NCBI RefSeq assembly: GCF_002278075.1 | Contig: NZ_CP022989.1 | Location: 2,604,001 to 2,668,000 of the forward strand | Direction: 5' to 3' | DNA length: 64,000 nucleotides | Source: Paraburkholderia aromaticivorans | GTDB taxonomy: Bacteria; Pseudomonadota; Gammaproteobacteria; Burkholderiales; Burkholderiaceae | Part shown: piece by piece, positions 26,705-35,848 of the stretch | Numbering within the stretch: the first letter of the stretch is position 1 | How the letters are laid out: each line of letters opens with the position of its first letter | Position numbers and translations under genes: made by a program | The notes under the pieces: generated by a model | The model's input: the letters and a program-made list of their open reading frames with translations, nothing else | Told to the model about the DNA's origin: nothing | The model's database searches: none

Positions 26705-26782
26705 GGCAACAGCGAGGCAAACGGCGAGGCAACGGCGAGGCAACGGCGAGGCAACAGCAAGCCAACGGCCAGCCAACGGCGA
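26705..26782. repeat. Minisatellite: seven 11-bp units between convergent genes
   Basis: Seven near-identical head-to-tail copies of GGCAACGGCGA (one with an extra A, two starting GCC) lie between the CinA-like gene and the convergent rhodanese gene. The rest of the 26531-26811 gap holds nothing recognisable. Confidence 0.85.
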
Positions 26783-26811
26783 GGCCGCAATCAACCCGTC
26801 AGGCGCCGCAC

Positions 26812-27276
26812 TTACGCGCCGATCCACGGCAACCCGCGAAAGCACCAGCCCGACACCGTCTTCCGATGCCCCTGGCCGTCCTTGTCGCCTTCGAATCCTT
26901 CCAGCAGGTCGTACGCCTTGTTGAAGCCGGCCTGGGTGGCGGCAATCGCGGCAAGCTTGGAGCGCGCGGCGCTGCGGCACAGAAACAGCACCGGTGTATC
27001 GGGCGTGGCGACCTGGCTCAATTGCTGAAGGAATTCCTGATTCGGCACCGCGCCCGGATAGCGCGTCCATTCGACGTGCGCGTATTGTCCGTCGCCGATC
27101 ACCGGCCGGCCGACCCAATCGAGTTCGGCGCGGGTCCGCACGTCGACGAGGCGGGTGCGCGGATCGAGTTGCAACAGTTCGAATGCTTCGGCCGGTGACA
27201 CCGCGCCGGCGTACGGCAACTGGTTCTCGGTGCGGCGCTTGTCCGCGGCTGCGTACAACTGTTCGAGCGAGCTCAT
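26812..27276 (-). CDS. Rhodanese-like sulfurtransferase domain protein
   Basis: A 154-residue single rhodanese domain. Conserved pieces are LVDVRTRAELDWVG in the first half and the active-site loop LFLCRSAARSKLAA, whose Cys would carry the persulfide. The last 25 residues contain the GFEGDKDGQGHR segment typical of the betaproteobacterial subgroup. The ATG has GGAG nine bases upstream. It diverges from glnA with 440 bp between, most of which is glnA control region. Confidence 0.88.
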   Translation of the reverse strand: MSSLEQLYAAADKRRTENQLPYAGAVSPAEAFELLQLDPRTRLVDVRTRAELDWVGRPVIGDGQYAHVEWTRYPGAVPNQEFLQQLSQVATPDTPVLFLCRSAARSKLAAIAATQAGFNKAYDLLEGFEGDKDGQGHRKTVSGWCFRGLPWIGA

Positions 27277-27381
27277 GAGCGCAAATCTCCTTCGGACTAA
27301 ATGAACATTCTAGCGCGCGGCGAAGGCCGCATATCCGCGGCTCGAACGGCGGCGCTCGGGCAAACATCGCGTCCGCAGTCG

Positions 27382-27398
27382 CGCGCAAATATGGTGCA
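27382..27398 (+). promoter_or_regulatory. NtrC-type enhancer site 1 upstream of glnA
   Basis: GCGC-AAATAT-GGTGC fits the NtrC dyad GCAC-N6-GGTGC with one mismatch. It lies exactly 70 bp (about seven helical turns) upstream of site 2. A complementary half TGCACCA follows at 27411-27417. Confidence 0.6.
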
Positions 27399-27451
27399 AA
27401 TTTTTGCGCATGCACCAAAATAGAAGTGCCGGCTGTTGTTGATCTGCCGCG

Positions 27452-27468
27452 CGCACAATTGTGGTGCG
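27452..27468 (+). promoter_or_regulatory. NtrC-type enhancer site 2 upstream of glnA
   Basis: CGCACAATTGTGGTGCG matches GCAC-N6-GGTGC perfectly and is 115 bp upstream of the sigma-54 promoter, the usual enhancer distance. Confidence 0.75.
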
Positions 27469-27566
27469 TAAACGGCCGTGAAGATTGGGGGGCTGCATGC
27501 CGTTCGGTGCGCCCATTCCCCGCAAACGCGCGCGTGGCGTCGTTTTGCGCCGGGTTGGCGCATACG

Positions 27567-27582
27567 TGGCACAGATGCTGCT
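27567..27582 (+). promoter_or_regulatory. Sigma-54 (RpoN) promoter of glnA
   Basis: TGGCACAGATGCTGCT has the invariant GG (-24) and GC (-12) at the right spacing, 135 bp upstream of the glnA start. Confidence 0.85.
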
Positions 27583-27717
27583 TTATTGGTGCCAATCGAT
27601 TTGTCCGAGCAAAGTTTTATATTCATCCCCGACCATTGAGGGGTGGACGCGCCGGGACGGGTCAGCTAGATTGGGCGGCGGCTGAATCCGCCGAATTCGT
27701 TAATCAGGAGATAGGTT

Positions 27718-29133
27718 ATGAGTAAATCCGTGGCCGACGTCGTTCAACTCGTCAAAGACGAAGACGTCAAGTTTGTCGACTTCCGTTTCACCGACACGCG
27801 CGGCAAGGAGCAACACGTTTCGGTGCCGGTGTCGGCATTCGATGAAGACAAGTTCGAAAGCGGCCATGCGTTTGACGGTTCGTCGATTGCCGGCTGGAAA
27901 GGCATCGAAGCATCGGACATGTTGCTGGTCCCGGACGCGAACACGGCCTTCATCGACCCGTTCTACGAAGAATCGACCCTCGTGCTGACCTGCGACGTCG
28001 TCGAACCGGCGGACGGCAAGGGCTATGAGCGCGACCCGCGCTCGCTGGCAAAGCGCGCTGAAGCGTATCTGAAGAGCACGGGCCTCGGCGACACGGCATT
28101 CTTCGGTCCGGAACCCGAATTCTTCATTTTCGACTCGATCAAGTGGGGCACGGATCAGTCGGGCACGTTCGTCAAGATCGGTTCGGAAGAAGCACCGTGG
28201 TCGTCGTCGATGGACTTCGAAGGCGGCAACACCGGCCACCGTCCGGGCACGAAGGGCGGCTATTTCCCGGTCGCTCCGGTCGACACGTTCCAGGACATCC
28301 GTTCGGAAATGTGTCTGCTGCTCGAACAGATCGGCATTCCGGTCGAAGTGCACCACCACGAAGTCGCGGGCCAGGGCCAGAACGAAATCGGCACGAAGTT
28401 CTCGACGCTGGTGCAACGCGCCGACTGGCTGCAGCAGATGAAGTACATCATCCACAACGTCGCGCACACGTACGGCAAGACGGCAACGTTCATGCCGAAG
28501 CCGGTGGTCGGCGATAACGGTTCGGGCATGCACGTTCACCAGTCGATCTGGAAGGACGGCACGAACCTGTTCGCAGGCAACGGTTACGCAGGTCTGTCGG
28601 AATTCGCGCTGTTCTACATCGGCGGCATCATCAAGCATGCTCGCGCGCTGAACGCGATCACGAACCCGTCGACGAACTCGTACAAGCGCCTTGTGCCGCA
28701 CTTCGAAGCACCGGTCAAGCTGGCTTACTCGGCTCGCAACCGTTCGGCATCGATCCGTATTCCGCACGTGTCGAATCCGAAGGGCCGCCGTATCGAAACG
28801 CGCTTCCCGGATCCGATGGCGAATCCGTACCTGTGCTTCTCCGCGCTGATGATGGCGGGTCTGGACGGCGTGCAGAACAAGATTCACCCGGGCGAAGCCG
28901 CCGACAAGAATCTGTACGACCTGCCGCCGGAAGAGGATGCAAAGATCCCGACCGTGTGCGCCGGCCTCGACCAGGCTCTGGACGCGCTGGACGCGGACCG
29001 CGAATTCCTGACGCGCGGTGGCGTGTTCACGGATTCGATGCTCGACGCGTACATCGAACTGAAGACGGGCGAGCTGCAACGCTATCGTCAGTCGGTGCAC
29101 CCGATCGAATTCGAAATGTACTACTCGCTGTAA
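27718..29133 (+). CDS. glnA: Glutamine synthetase, type I
   Basis: A 471-residue GSI-beta enzyme that makes glutamine from glutamate, ammonia and ATP. Conserved active-site segments are [17 protein letters not shown] at the N-terminus, [12 protein letters not shown] (metal ligands), [10 protein letters not shown], and [19 protein letters not shown] near residue 400 carries the tyrosine that is adenylylated in this class, so GlnE control is expected. AGGAG precedes the ATG. Transcription is almost certainly nitrogen-controlled: a sigma-54 promoter and two NtrC-type sites are visible upstream, and ntrB and ntrC follow downstream. A strong terminator separates glnA from ntrB. Confidence 0.98.
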   Translation: MSKSVADVVQLVKDEDVKFVDFRFTDTRGKEQHVSVPVSAFDEDKFESGHAFDGSSIAGWKGIEASDMLLVPDANTAFIDPFYEESTLVLTCDVVEPADGKGYERDPRSLAKRAEAYLKSTGLGDTAFFGPEPEFFIFDSIKWGTDQSGTFVKIGSEEAPWSSSMDFEGGNTGHRPGTKGGYFPVAPVDTFQDIRSEMCLLLEQIGIPVEVHHHEVAGQGQNEIGTKFSTLVQRADWLQQMKYIIHNVAHTYGKTATFMPKPVVGDNGSGMHVHQSIWKDGTNLFAGNGYAGLSEFALFYIGGIIKHARALNAITNPSTNSYKRLVPHFEAPVKLAYSARNRSASIRIPHVSNPKGRRIETRFPDPMANPYLCFSALMMAGLDGVQNKIHPGEAADKNLYDLPPEEDAKIPTVCAGLDQALDALDADREFLTRGGVFTDSMLDAYIELKTGELQRYRQSVHPIEFEMYYSL

Positions 29134-29197
29134 GCGGCAATGGCGCTTCGCCCTTCACGCGGCGAAGCGCTTTGCCCGACGCTCGCGATCGGTCACG

Positions 29198-29225
29198 AAG
29201 GGACGGCGGCGCCGTCCCTTTTTTG
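29198..29225 (+). terminator. Intrinsic terminator after glnA
   Basis: AAGGGACGGC (29198-29207), loop GGC, GCCGTCCCTT (29211-29220), then four more T. Confidence 0.9.
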
Positions 29226-29332
29226 TTAGGCCGAACACAACGTTTGCGGCGTACGGGCGTTGTATGGGTATTGAGCAAGGCAACAAGCGGACTACCTGAT
29301 TTATCACCATCTCCTATCGGCCAGACTGCAAG

Positions 29333-30475
29333 ATGGTTCTAAAGAATCTGATCAAGGCAAGGAAAGGGCACGAGCAGACGCTCTCGGACGACGCGCAACT
29401 CGTCAGCTCCGGTTTGCTGCCGGGCTTCGAGGCGTTGCCGACGGTCGTGCTGGTGCTCGAAAAGCGCACGCTGCGCGTCGCGTTTGCGAATCCGTCGGCG
29501 GAATCGATGCTGGATCTTTCGCGCCGGCAACTCACGCAGATGGCGTGGCCGGACATCTTCTCGAATGCCGACGAACTGGTCGCGACCATTTCCGCGATCG
29601 CCGCCCATCGTTTTCACGCGACACATCTGGACGCCGTGCTCGAGCGTCCGGGCCACGAGCCGCTGCATGTGCATGCGATCGTCGGTTTCCTGGAAGGCGC
29701 GCAAGACTACGTGCTGCTCGAACTGTTCGAGAACGAGCGGCATCTGCGCACCGACCGCGAGGAGCGCATCAACGACCTCACGGCGGTCAACAAGCAACTG
29801 ATCCGCAATCTCGCGCATGAGATCAAGAACCCGCTCGGCGGGATTCGCGGCGCGGCGCAACTGCTCGAGTTCGAACTCGGCGAGCGTCAGCGCGACGAAT
29901 TGCGCGAGTACACGCAGGTCATCATCAAGGAATCGGACCGGCTGCAAACGCTGGTCGACCGTCTTCTGGAGCCGCACCGCCATCCGCATATCGTCGGCGA
30001 CGTGAATATTCACGAGGTGTGTGAACGCGTACGCCAGGTGATTCTCGCGGAGTTTCCGCGCGGCCTCACCATCGAGCGCGATTACGACGTGAGCGTGCCC
30101 GACCTGCGCGGCGACAAGGAGCAACTGATCCAGGCGCTCCTGAACATCGTGCGCAACGCGGCCGAAGCGCTGCGCGAACGTATTTCGCAAGGCGATGCGC
30201 GGATCGAATTGCGCACCCGTATTGCCCGCAAGATCACCGTGTCGAAACGTTTATGTAAGCTGGCACTGGACTTGCATATCACTGACAACGGCCCAGGCAT
30301 CCCCGAAGAAATCCGTGACCGCATTTTCTATCCGCTCGTATCGGGGCGTGAGGACGGTAGCGGTCTCGGCCTGACGCTCGCGCAGACTTTCGTGCAACAG
30401 CACGACGGTCTGATCGAAGTGGATAGCCGCCCGGGCCACACCGAGTTTCAGATTCTGCTGCCGCTCGACTGCTAA
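29333..30475 (+). CDS. ntrB: Nitrogen-regulation sensor kinase NtrB
   Basis: A 380-residue cytoplasmic histidine kinase/phosphatase that sets the phosphorylation of NtrC, normally under PII control. A PAS domain (about 30-130) is followed by HisKA with the phospho-acceptor His162 in NLAHEIKNPLGGIRGAAQLL. The ATPase domain has the N box NIVRNAAEAL, G1 ITDNGPGIP and G2 GREDGSGLGLTLA. There are no membrane spans, as in E. coli GlnL. A Ser/Lys insert (TVSKRLCKLAL) interrupts the ATPase domain mildly. It lies 199 bp after glnA and 117 bp before ntrC. Its ribosome site is weak. Confidence 0.95.
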   Translation: MVLKNLIKARKGHEQTLSDDAQLVSSGLLPGFEALPTVVLVLEKRTLRVAFANPSAESMLDLSRRQLTQMAWPDIFSNADELVATISAIAAHRFHATHLDAVLERPGHEPLHVHAIVGFLEGAQDYVLLELFENERHLRTDREERINDLTAVNKQLIRNLAHEIKNPLGGIRGAAQLLEFELGERQRDELREYTQVIIKESDRLQTLVDRLLEPHRHPHIVGDVNIHEVCERVRQVILAEFPRGLTIERDYDVSVPDLRGDKEQLIQALLNIVRNAAEALRERISQGDARIELRTRIARKITVSKRLCKLALDLHITDNGPGIPEEIRDRIFYPLVSGREDGSGLGLTLAQTFVQQHDGLIEVDSRPGHTEFQILLPLDC

Positions 30476-30489
30476 CACCCCTGGTGGGA

Positions 30490-30561
30490 AAACGCCGGGC
30501 TGTCCCGGTGTTTCTCACCCCCCCTCGGGGGGCCTGGCGCGAAGCGACAGGTTAGGGGGCG
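30490..30561. repeat. Double hairpin and C/G-run element between ntrB and ntrC
   Basis: AAACGCCGGG and CCCGGTGTTT (30490-30513) form one imperfect hairpin. CCCCC-TCG-GGGGG follows at about 30518-30532, then GGCGCGAAGCGACAGG and GGGGGCGTTTTT. It resembles an intergenic palindromic element and could attenuate ntrC. Confidence 0.5.
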
Positions 30562-30592
30562 TTTTTCCTCTCAAGACTTCTGAACGACCTAT

Positions 30593-32107
30593 ATGAAGCC
30601 GATCTGGATAGTAGACGACGATCAATCGATTCGCTGGGTGCTCGAAAAAGCACTGGCCCGCGAAAACTTCGCGACCCGCAGCTTCGCGAATGTGCGTGAG
30701 GCATCGGCCGCGCTCGACCATGACAGCCCACAGGTGCTGGTGTCCGACATCAGGATGCCTGGCGGCTCCGGCCTCGAATTGCTGCAAACCGTGCGTGACA
30801 AGGTGCCGGGCTTGCCCGTCATCATCATGACGGCGTTCTCGGACCTGGATAGCGCGGTCGCCGCATTCCAGGGCGGCGCGTTCGAATACCTCGCCAAGCC
30901 GTTCGACGTCGACAAGGCGGTCGAGCTGATTCGCCGCGCGGTGGACGAAAGCATGCGCGGCGAACAGACGTGGGACGAGCGCGTCACCGAAACACCGGAA
31001 ATGCTCGGCCAGGCGCCGGCCATGCAGGACATGTTCCGCGCGATCGGCCGCCTGTCCCATTCCGCGGCAACCGTGCTCATTACCGGCGAATCAGGCACCG
31101 GGAAGGAACTGGTCGCGCGTGCGTTGCACCGACATAGCCCACGCGCGAACGGTCCCTTCATCGCGCTGAACACCGCGGCAATTCCCAAAGATCTGTTGGA
31201 ATCCGAATTGTTCGGCCACGAGCGGGGTGCCTTCACCGGCGCGCAGGCCATGCGCCAGGGCCGCTTCGAGCAGGCCGAGAACGGCACGCTGTTTCTCGAC
31301 GAAATCGGTGACATGCCGTTCGATTTGCAGACGCGCTTGTTGCGCGTGCTGTCGGACGGGCAGTTTTATCGCGTCGGCGGCCACAACCCGTTGCGCGCCA
31401 ATGTGCGCGTGATCGCGGCGACGCACCAGAATCTCGAATCGCGCGTCCGCCAGGGCCTGTTCCGTGAAGACCTGTATCACCGCCTCAATGTGATTCGCCT
31501 GCGTTTGCCGGCCCTGCGCGAGCGCAGCGAAGACATTCCGCTGCTCACGCGCCACTTCCTGCAAAAGAGCGCGCGCGATCTCGGCGTCGAGCCGAAGCGC
31601 GTGTCCGAAGAGGCGCTGGCCTATCTCGCGTCGCTGCCGTTTCCGGGCAACGTGCGTCAGTTGGAGAATCTCGCCAACTGGCTGACGGTGATGGCGCCCG
31701 CGCAGACCATCGAGATCAAGGACTTGCCGCCCGACCTCGGACCCGCGCAAGCCGGCGTGACCGATCTGCCCGGCGGTGGCGGCGCGATCGGCACGGCAGA
31801 TGCGGGCCTCGCCGGCGGCGCGTCGGTCAACGGCGCGAGCGCCGTGGCGCATTCGGCCGCCGTGGGCGGCTTGCCGGTCGCGAATGCCGTCAGCGCGTGG
31901 GAAGGCGGCTTGCGCACCGAAGTCGCTCGCATGTTGCGCGAGAACGCGGCTGACGTCATGGACGAACTCGCGCGCCGGTTCGAAGCGGCGGTGATTCGCG
32001 AAGCGCTCGACTTCACGCGCGGCCGCAAGGTGGAAGCGGCGGAGCGTCTCGGTATCGGCCGCAACACGATAACGCGCAAGATTCAGGAACTGAATCTCGA
32101 GCCTTGA
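30593..32107 (+). CDS. ntrC: Nitrogen-regulation response regulator NtrC
   Basis: A 504-residue sigma-54-dependent activator. The receiver domain has Asp52 (VLVSDIRMPGGSG) as phospho-acceptor. The AAA+ domain (about 145-370) shows Walker A GESGTGKE, the sigma-54-contact loop GAFTGA in ESELFGHERGAFTGAQ, Walker B TLFLDEIGD and the arginine finger region. A Gly/Ala/Ser linker of about 60 residues (about 385-445), longer than in E. coli, precedes the Fis-type helix-turn-helix GRKVEAAERLGIGRNTITRK. It activates glnA and other nitrogen genes after phosphorylation by NtrB. It probably binds the dyads found upstream of glnA. Confidence 0.96.
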   Translation: MKPIWIVDDDQSIRWVLEKALARENFATRSFANVREASAALDHDSPQVLVSDIRMPGGSGLELLQTVRDKVPGLPVIIMTAFSDLDSAVAAFQGGAFEYLAKPFDVDKAVELIRRAVDESMRGEQTWDERVTETPEMLGQAPAMQDMFRAIGRLSHSAATVLITGESGTGKELVARALHRHSPRANGPFIALNTAAIPKDLLESELFGHERGAFTGAQAMRQGRFEQAENGTLFLDEIGDMPFDLQTRLLRVLSDGQFYRVGGHNPLRANVRVIAATHQNLESRVRQGLFREDLYHRLNVIRLRLPALRERSEDIPLLTRHFLQKSARDLGVEPKRVSEEALAYLASLPFPGNVRQLENLANWLTVMAPAQTIEIKDLPPDLGPAQAGVTDLPGGGGAIGTADAGLAGGASVNGASAVAHSAAVGGLPVANAVSAWEGGLRTEVARMLRENAADVMDELARRFEAAVIREALDFTRGRKVEAAERLGIGRNTITRKIQELNLEP

Positions 32108-32263
32108 TGGGACTGCCGGATCGGCAAACCTGTTTATCCAGATCCCCTTGATGTGCCGCACCTTGCGCGTCTCGCGCGCATGGTGCGGCACGATGTCGCC
32201 TTAATGAGGCTGCATGCGCAGCGAGCGTCATAATCGGTTGTCCTTTCTGTTGAAGGAGCCGTT

Positions 32264-34387
32264 ATGCCGACGTCGTTTTCCAGGCCGTTTTTTTGGCCGC
32301 TTTCCCCCGATACCTTCCTCGCACTCGAAGCGCTCGACGATCCGGCGGTGCTCGGATGGGTGGAGCGGCAGAACGCGCGAACGCTCGCGGCATGGGGGAG
32401 CGGGGCGCGCTATGACTCGCTCAGGAACCGGCTAGCTTCCATCTACCTGCGTAACGATCGCCCGGTCATTCCCGCGCGTTGGCGGGATTGGGCGTACGAT
32501 TTCCGGCAGGACGAAGCGACTCCCCGAGGGATCTGGCGCCGCGCGTCGTGGGCGAGTTGGCGTGCCGGTCAACCCGTCTGGCAGACATTGATAGACTTCG
32601 ACCGGCTCGGCGAGGACGAGCAGACGCCATGGGTGTGCGTCGATCAGCAAATTCTCTATCCGGATGGCGACCGGGCGCTGATTTGCCTGTCGTCCGGCGG
32701 TTCGGATGCAATCGGCGTGCGCGAGTTCGATCTCCTGACACTTCGTTTCGTCGACGATGGATTTGCGCTTCCCGAACCGGGCAAACATTCGATCTCGTGG
32801 ATTGACCGTGACACCGTCTATCTCGGTTGGGACAACGGCGCCACGAGTGTGACGCGTTCCGGCTACCCGCGCGAAGTGCGGCGCTGGTCGCGCGGCACAC
32901 CGGTAACGCACGCGCCGGTCGTGTTCCGCGCTGAATTCGACGATGTTTCGGTGGGCGCGCTTTTCGATCCCATCGACCGGCGCCACGCGCTATCCGTCTG
33001 CGTCGATTCGTTTGATTCGGATACCTACTATCTTGACGATTCGCGGCAATGGCAGCGCTTTGAAGTGCCTGCGCACGTTGCAATCGGCGCGTGGGGCGGA
33101 TGGCTGCTGCTGCAACCGCGCCTTGCCTGGAACTGCGGCGGGGTGGTCTATGCCGGCGGTGCATTGCTGGCCATTCGCGAGGCAGCGTTTTTGCGCGGCG
33201 AGCGCGATTGCGCGCCGCTTTTCGTGCCCACGCCGACAACTTCGGGCTGCGACTACGCGTTCACGCGGCACGTGCTGATCGTCTCGTATCTCGACGACGT
33301 TCGACAGCATACCGTTCTGTGGCAGGCGAAACGGTCGGACGCTGCAAGCTGGCAGTGGGTTGCGCGCGAGTTTCCATCGCAGGAGAACGTGCAGGTCGGT
33401 GTTGCACCGATCGAGCCGACCATGGGCGACGAGGCGTATGTCAGCGTGGAGGACTATCTTCAACCCGGCTGCTGCTGGATTGTCGATTTGATGCAGGACG
33501 ATCTCACGCAGTGGGAATTGATTGACCGATTCCCCGCCAATTTCGATGCCGCGCCTTTCGCCGTGACGCGCGCTCACGCGGTGTCGGCAGACGGCACCCG
33601 AGTGCCCTACACCCTGATCGGGCCGCGCGAGCCCGGACAGCAGGCACGGCCGTGTCTGCTGAGCGGCTATGGCGGCTTCGCGATCCCGCTGACGCCGGCT
33701 TACCTGGGCGGGACCGGCGTTGGATGGTTGGAGGCGGGCGGTGTCTACGTGGTCGCGAATATTCGTGGCGGCGGGGAATTCGGACCTGCCTGGCACACTG
33801 CGGCGGTCGGTCCGAATCGCCAGCGCGCTTTCGACGATTTCATCGCGGTCGCACAGGCGCTCGTTACCTCGGGGGTGACGACGCCCGCGCAATTGGGCAT
33901 TCAGGGCGCAAGCAACGGTGGCTTACTGGTGGCGGCGTGCATGGTGCAACGGCCCGAACTGTTCGGCGCGGTGGTCAGCCAGGTGCCGCTTCTGGACATG
34001 AGTCGCTACCATCTTCTGCACGCCGGGGCGTCATGGCTCGAAGAATATGGTGATCCGGACGTCCCCGAGGACGCGAGGGTGCTGGCCGCATATTCGCCCT
34101 ACCATCGGGTGTCGGCTGATCGCGCGTACCCGCCCGTGTTGCTCATGACATCCACCGGCGACGACCGCGTGCACCCCGGCCATGCGCGCAAGATGGCCGC
34201 GCGCATGCAAGCGCTCGGCGTTGACGAGGTCTGGTATTTCGAGGACACGCAGGGCGGCCACGGCGCCGCGGATGGGCTGCAAATGGCGGAGCAGGACGCG
34301 CTCGTGATCGAGTTCCTCTGGTCTTGCCTGGGCGCCGCCCAGCGGCGCAACGGTTCGGCGCGTGAGGTTCCACCCGTCGGCGGTTAG
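32264..34387 (+). CDS. Prolyl oligopeptidase family serine peptidase (S9)
   Basis: A 707-residue S9 peptidase with an N-terminal beta-propeller (about 75-420) and a C-terminal alpha/beta-hydrolase domain (about 440-700). The catalytic Ser is in GIQGASNGGLL, the Asp in MTSTGDDRVHPGHARK and the His in DTQGGHGAAD. ANIRGGGEFGPAWHTAA is the oxyanion/substrate segment shared with prolyl oligopeptidases. There is no signal peptide, so it is cytosolic. AAGGAGCCGTT precedes the ATG. Its stop overlaps the stop of convergent xthA. The subgroup looks like S9A; the exact substrate is unknown. Confidence 0.9.
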   Translation: MPTSFSRPFFWPLSPDTFLALEALDDPAVLGWVERQNARTLAAWGSGARYDSLRNRLASIYLRNDRPVIPARWRDWAYDFRQDEATPRGIWRRASWASWRAGQPVWQTLIDFDRLGEDEQTPWVCVDQQILYPDGDRALICLSSGGSDAIGVREFDLLTLRFVDDGFALPEPGKHSISWIDRDTVYLGWDNGATSVTRSGYPREVRRWSRGTPVTHAPVVFRAEFDDVSVGALFDPIDRRHALSVCVDSFDSDTYYLDDSRQWQRFEVPAHVAIGAWGGWLLLQPRLAWNCGGVVYAGGALLAIREAAFLRGERDCAPLFVPTPTTSGCDYAFTRHVLIVSYLDDVRQHTVLWQAKRSDAASWQWVAREFPSQENVQVGVAPIEPTMGDEAYVSVEDYLQPGCCWIVDLMQDDLTQWELIDRFPANFDAAPFAVTRAHAVSADGTRVPYTLIGPREPGQQARPCLLSGYGGFAIPLTPAYLGGTGVGWLEAGGVYVVANIRGGGEFGPAWHTAAVGPNRQRAFDDFIAVAQALVTSGVTTPAQLGIQGASNGGLLVAACMVQRPELFGAVVSQVPLLDMSRYHLLHAGASWLEEYGDPDVPEDARVLAAYSPYHRVSADRAYPPVLLMTSTGDDRVHPGHARKMAARMQALGVDEVWYFEDTQGGHGAADGLQMAEQDALVIEFLWSCLGAAQRRNGSAREVPPVGG

Positions 34388-35160
34388 CCGAGCTGCGCGA
34401 CCACCGGCGCATGGTCCGACGGCTGATCCCACTTGCGCGGCACCTTGTCGATGTCGCACGACGAGCACACCTCGGCCAACGCCTTCGACAGCAGAATGTG
34501 ATCGATACGCAGCCCCGCGTTGCGGCGGAACGCCATCATCCGGTAGTCCCACCACGAGTAGAGTTTCTCAGGCTGCTCGAACCGACGGAACGCATCGACG
34601 AGGCCGAGCTCGATCAGCCGCACGAACTCCGCGCGTTCTTCGGGCGACACCAGGTTCTGGCCTTCCCATGCTTTCGGATCGTGCACGTCGCGATCTTCCG
34701 GCGCGATGTTGTAGTCGCCAAGCAGCGCGAGCTTGGGATGCAACGCCATCTCGCTCGCGATCCAGTCGTGCAGTGCGGCGAGCCAGCGTAGCTTGTACGC
34801 GAACTTGTCGGTGCCCGGCGCCTGGCCGTTCGGGAAATAGGCGGAGATAACGCGCGTGCCTTCGATAGTCGCCGCAATCACACGTTGCTGCGGATCCTCG
34901 AACCCAGGAATGTTGCGCACGATGCTGCTTTCATCGACGCTCAGGCCGTCGCGCACCAGAATGCCGACGCCGTTATACGTTTTCTGGCCAGCGAACCAGC
35001 TGCGGTAGCCTTTCTCCGCGAGTTCGGTTCGCGGGAATTTTTCGTCGGGCAGCTTGAGTTCCTGGAGGCAGAGCACGTCGGTGCCGCTGGTTTCGAGCCA
35101 GTCGATCACATGTTGCTGGCGGACTTTGAGGGAGTTGACGTTCCAGGTGGCGATTTTCAT
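34384..35160 (-). CDS. xthA: Exodeoxyribonuclease III
   Basis: A 258-residue Mg-dependent AP endonuclease/3'-5' exonuclease of the EEP superfamily. Motifs in order: ATWNVNSLKVR, LCLQELKLPDEKFP (catalytic Glu), GVGILVRDG, SAYFPNG, LLGDYNIAPEDRDV, YSWWDYR, RIDHILLSK and SDHAPVVA (catalytic His). Its length matches the family. Its TAA stop overlaps the TAG stop of the convergent peptidase gene in the four bases TTAG. Confidence 0.95.
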   Translation of the reverse strand: MKIATWNVNSLKVRQQHVIDWLETSGTDVLCLQELKLPDEKFPRTELAEKGYRSWFAGQKTYNGVGILVRDGLSVDESSIVRNIPGFEDPQQRVIAATIEGTRVISAYFPNGQAPGTDKFAYKLRWLAALHDWIASEMALHPKLALLGDYNIAPEDRDVHDPKAWEGQNLVSPEERAEFVRLIELGLVDAFRRFEQPEKLYSWWDYRMMAFRRNAGLRIDHILLSKALAEVCSSCDIDKVPRKWDQPSDHAPVVAQLG

Positions 35161-35330
35161 GACATTCTCACAAGCTTGCGTGATTCCGATAGTCCCGCAT
35201 CTTATCGCGAGGAAGAGGGGGGCGTGAAAATGGCCCCGTCGGGGCAGTGAAAATAAAAGGATGATGCCGTCCCGCTGCGGCGTATAGTGGGATCACACAC
35301 ACTCGCATTCTTGCGCATCGGAGAGGCATT

Positions 35331-35618
35331 ATGGCTGAACTTTACCCAGCGCTTTATAAGGACTTCGAAGTGCACCCGCTGGTGTTTTCGCGGACGTTCG
35401 ACAAATTCGACGGCCACAAGCGTCACGCCGAAGGTTACGACGTCGCGGTGCGGGTTTGCCGGCCCGGCGCGATCAGCGGCTCGACGGCGAGCCGCGTGTT
35501 TCGTCTCGTGCTGCCGTCAACGTTCTCCGATTTCGGCGTGGCTAAACGCAGCGCGAGCCAGTACGGCGCGGATATCATCGACGGCAAGGTGGACGGCGCG
35601 ACAGTCCAGGATCTTTGA
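35331..35618 (+). CDS. Hypothetical 95-residue protein
   Basis: A small soluble protein beginning MAELYPALYKDFEVHPLVFS, with good codon bias and GAGAGGCATT before the ATG. It has no signal peptide or membrane span, and I do not recognise a family. It lies between xthA and the initiator tRNA gene. A TATAGT sequence about 40 bp upstream may be its -10 element. Confidence 0.7.
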   Translation: MAELYPALYKDFEVHPLVFSRTFDKFDGHKRHAEGYDVAVRVCRPGAISGSTASRVFRLVLPSTFSDFGVAKRSASQYGADIIDGKVDGATVQDL

Positions 35619-35654
35619 GTCGCGTCACGAACGCGAAATAATTCGTGCGTTTGT

Positions 35655-35683
35655 TTGACGTCTTGCGAACATCTCTATACAAT
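35655..35683 (+). promoter_or_regulatory. Sigma-70 promoter of the initiator tRNA
   Basis: TTGACG, a 17-bp spacer and TACAAT place initiation a few bases before the tRNA. Confidence 0.8.
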
Positions 35684-35696
35684 CCGTTTTCTCTGA

Positions 35697-35773
<77 letters not shown>

Positions 35774-35783
35774 AGCATTGTTG

Positions 35784-35816
35784 AAAGCCCGCTGGCACAA
35801 GCCACGCGGGCTTTTT
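35784..35816 (+). terminator. Terminator of the tRNA-fMet gene
   Basis: AAAGCCCGC (35784-35792) pairs with GCGGGCTTT, and the run of T continues to 35816. Confidence 0.9.
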
Positions 35817-35848
35817 AACTTGTGCGCCCAGCATCGTCGCAATCTGGA

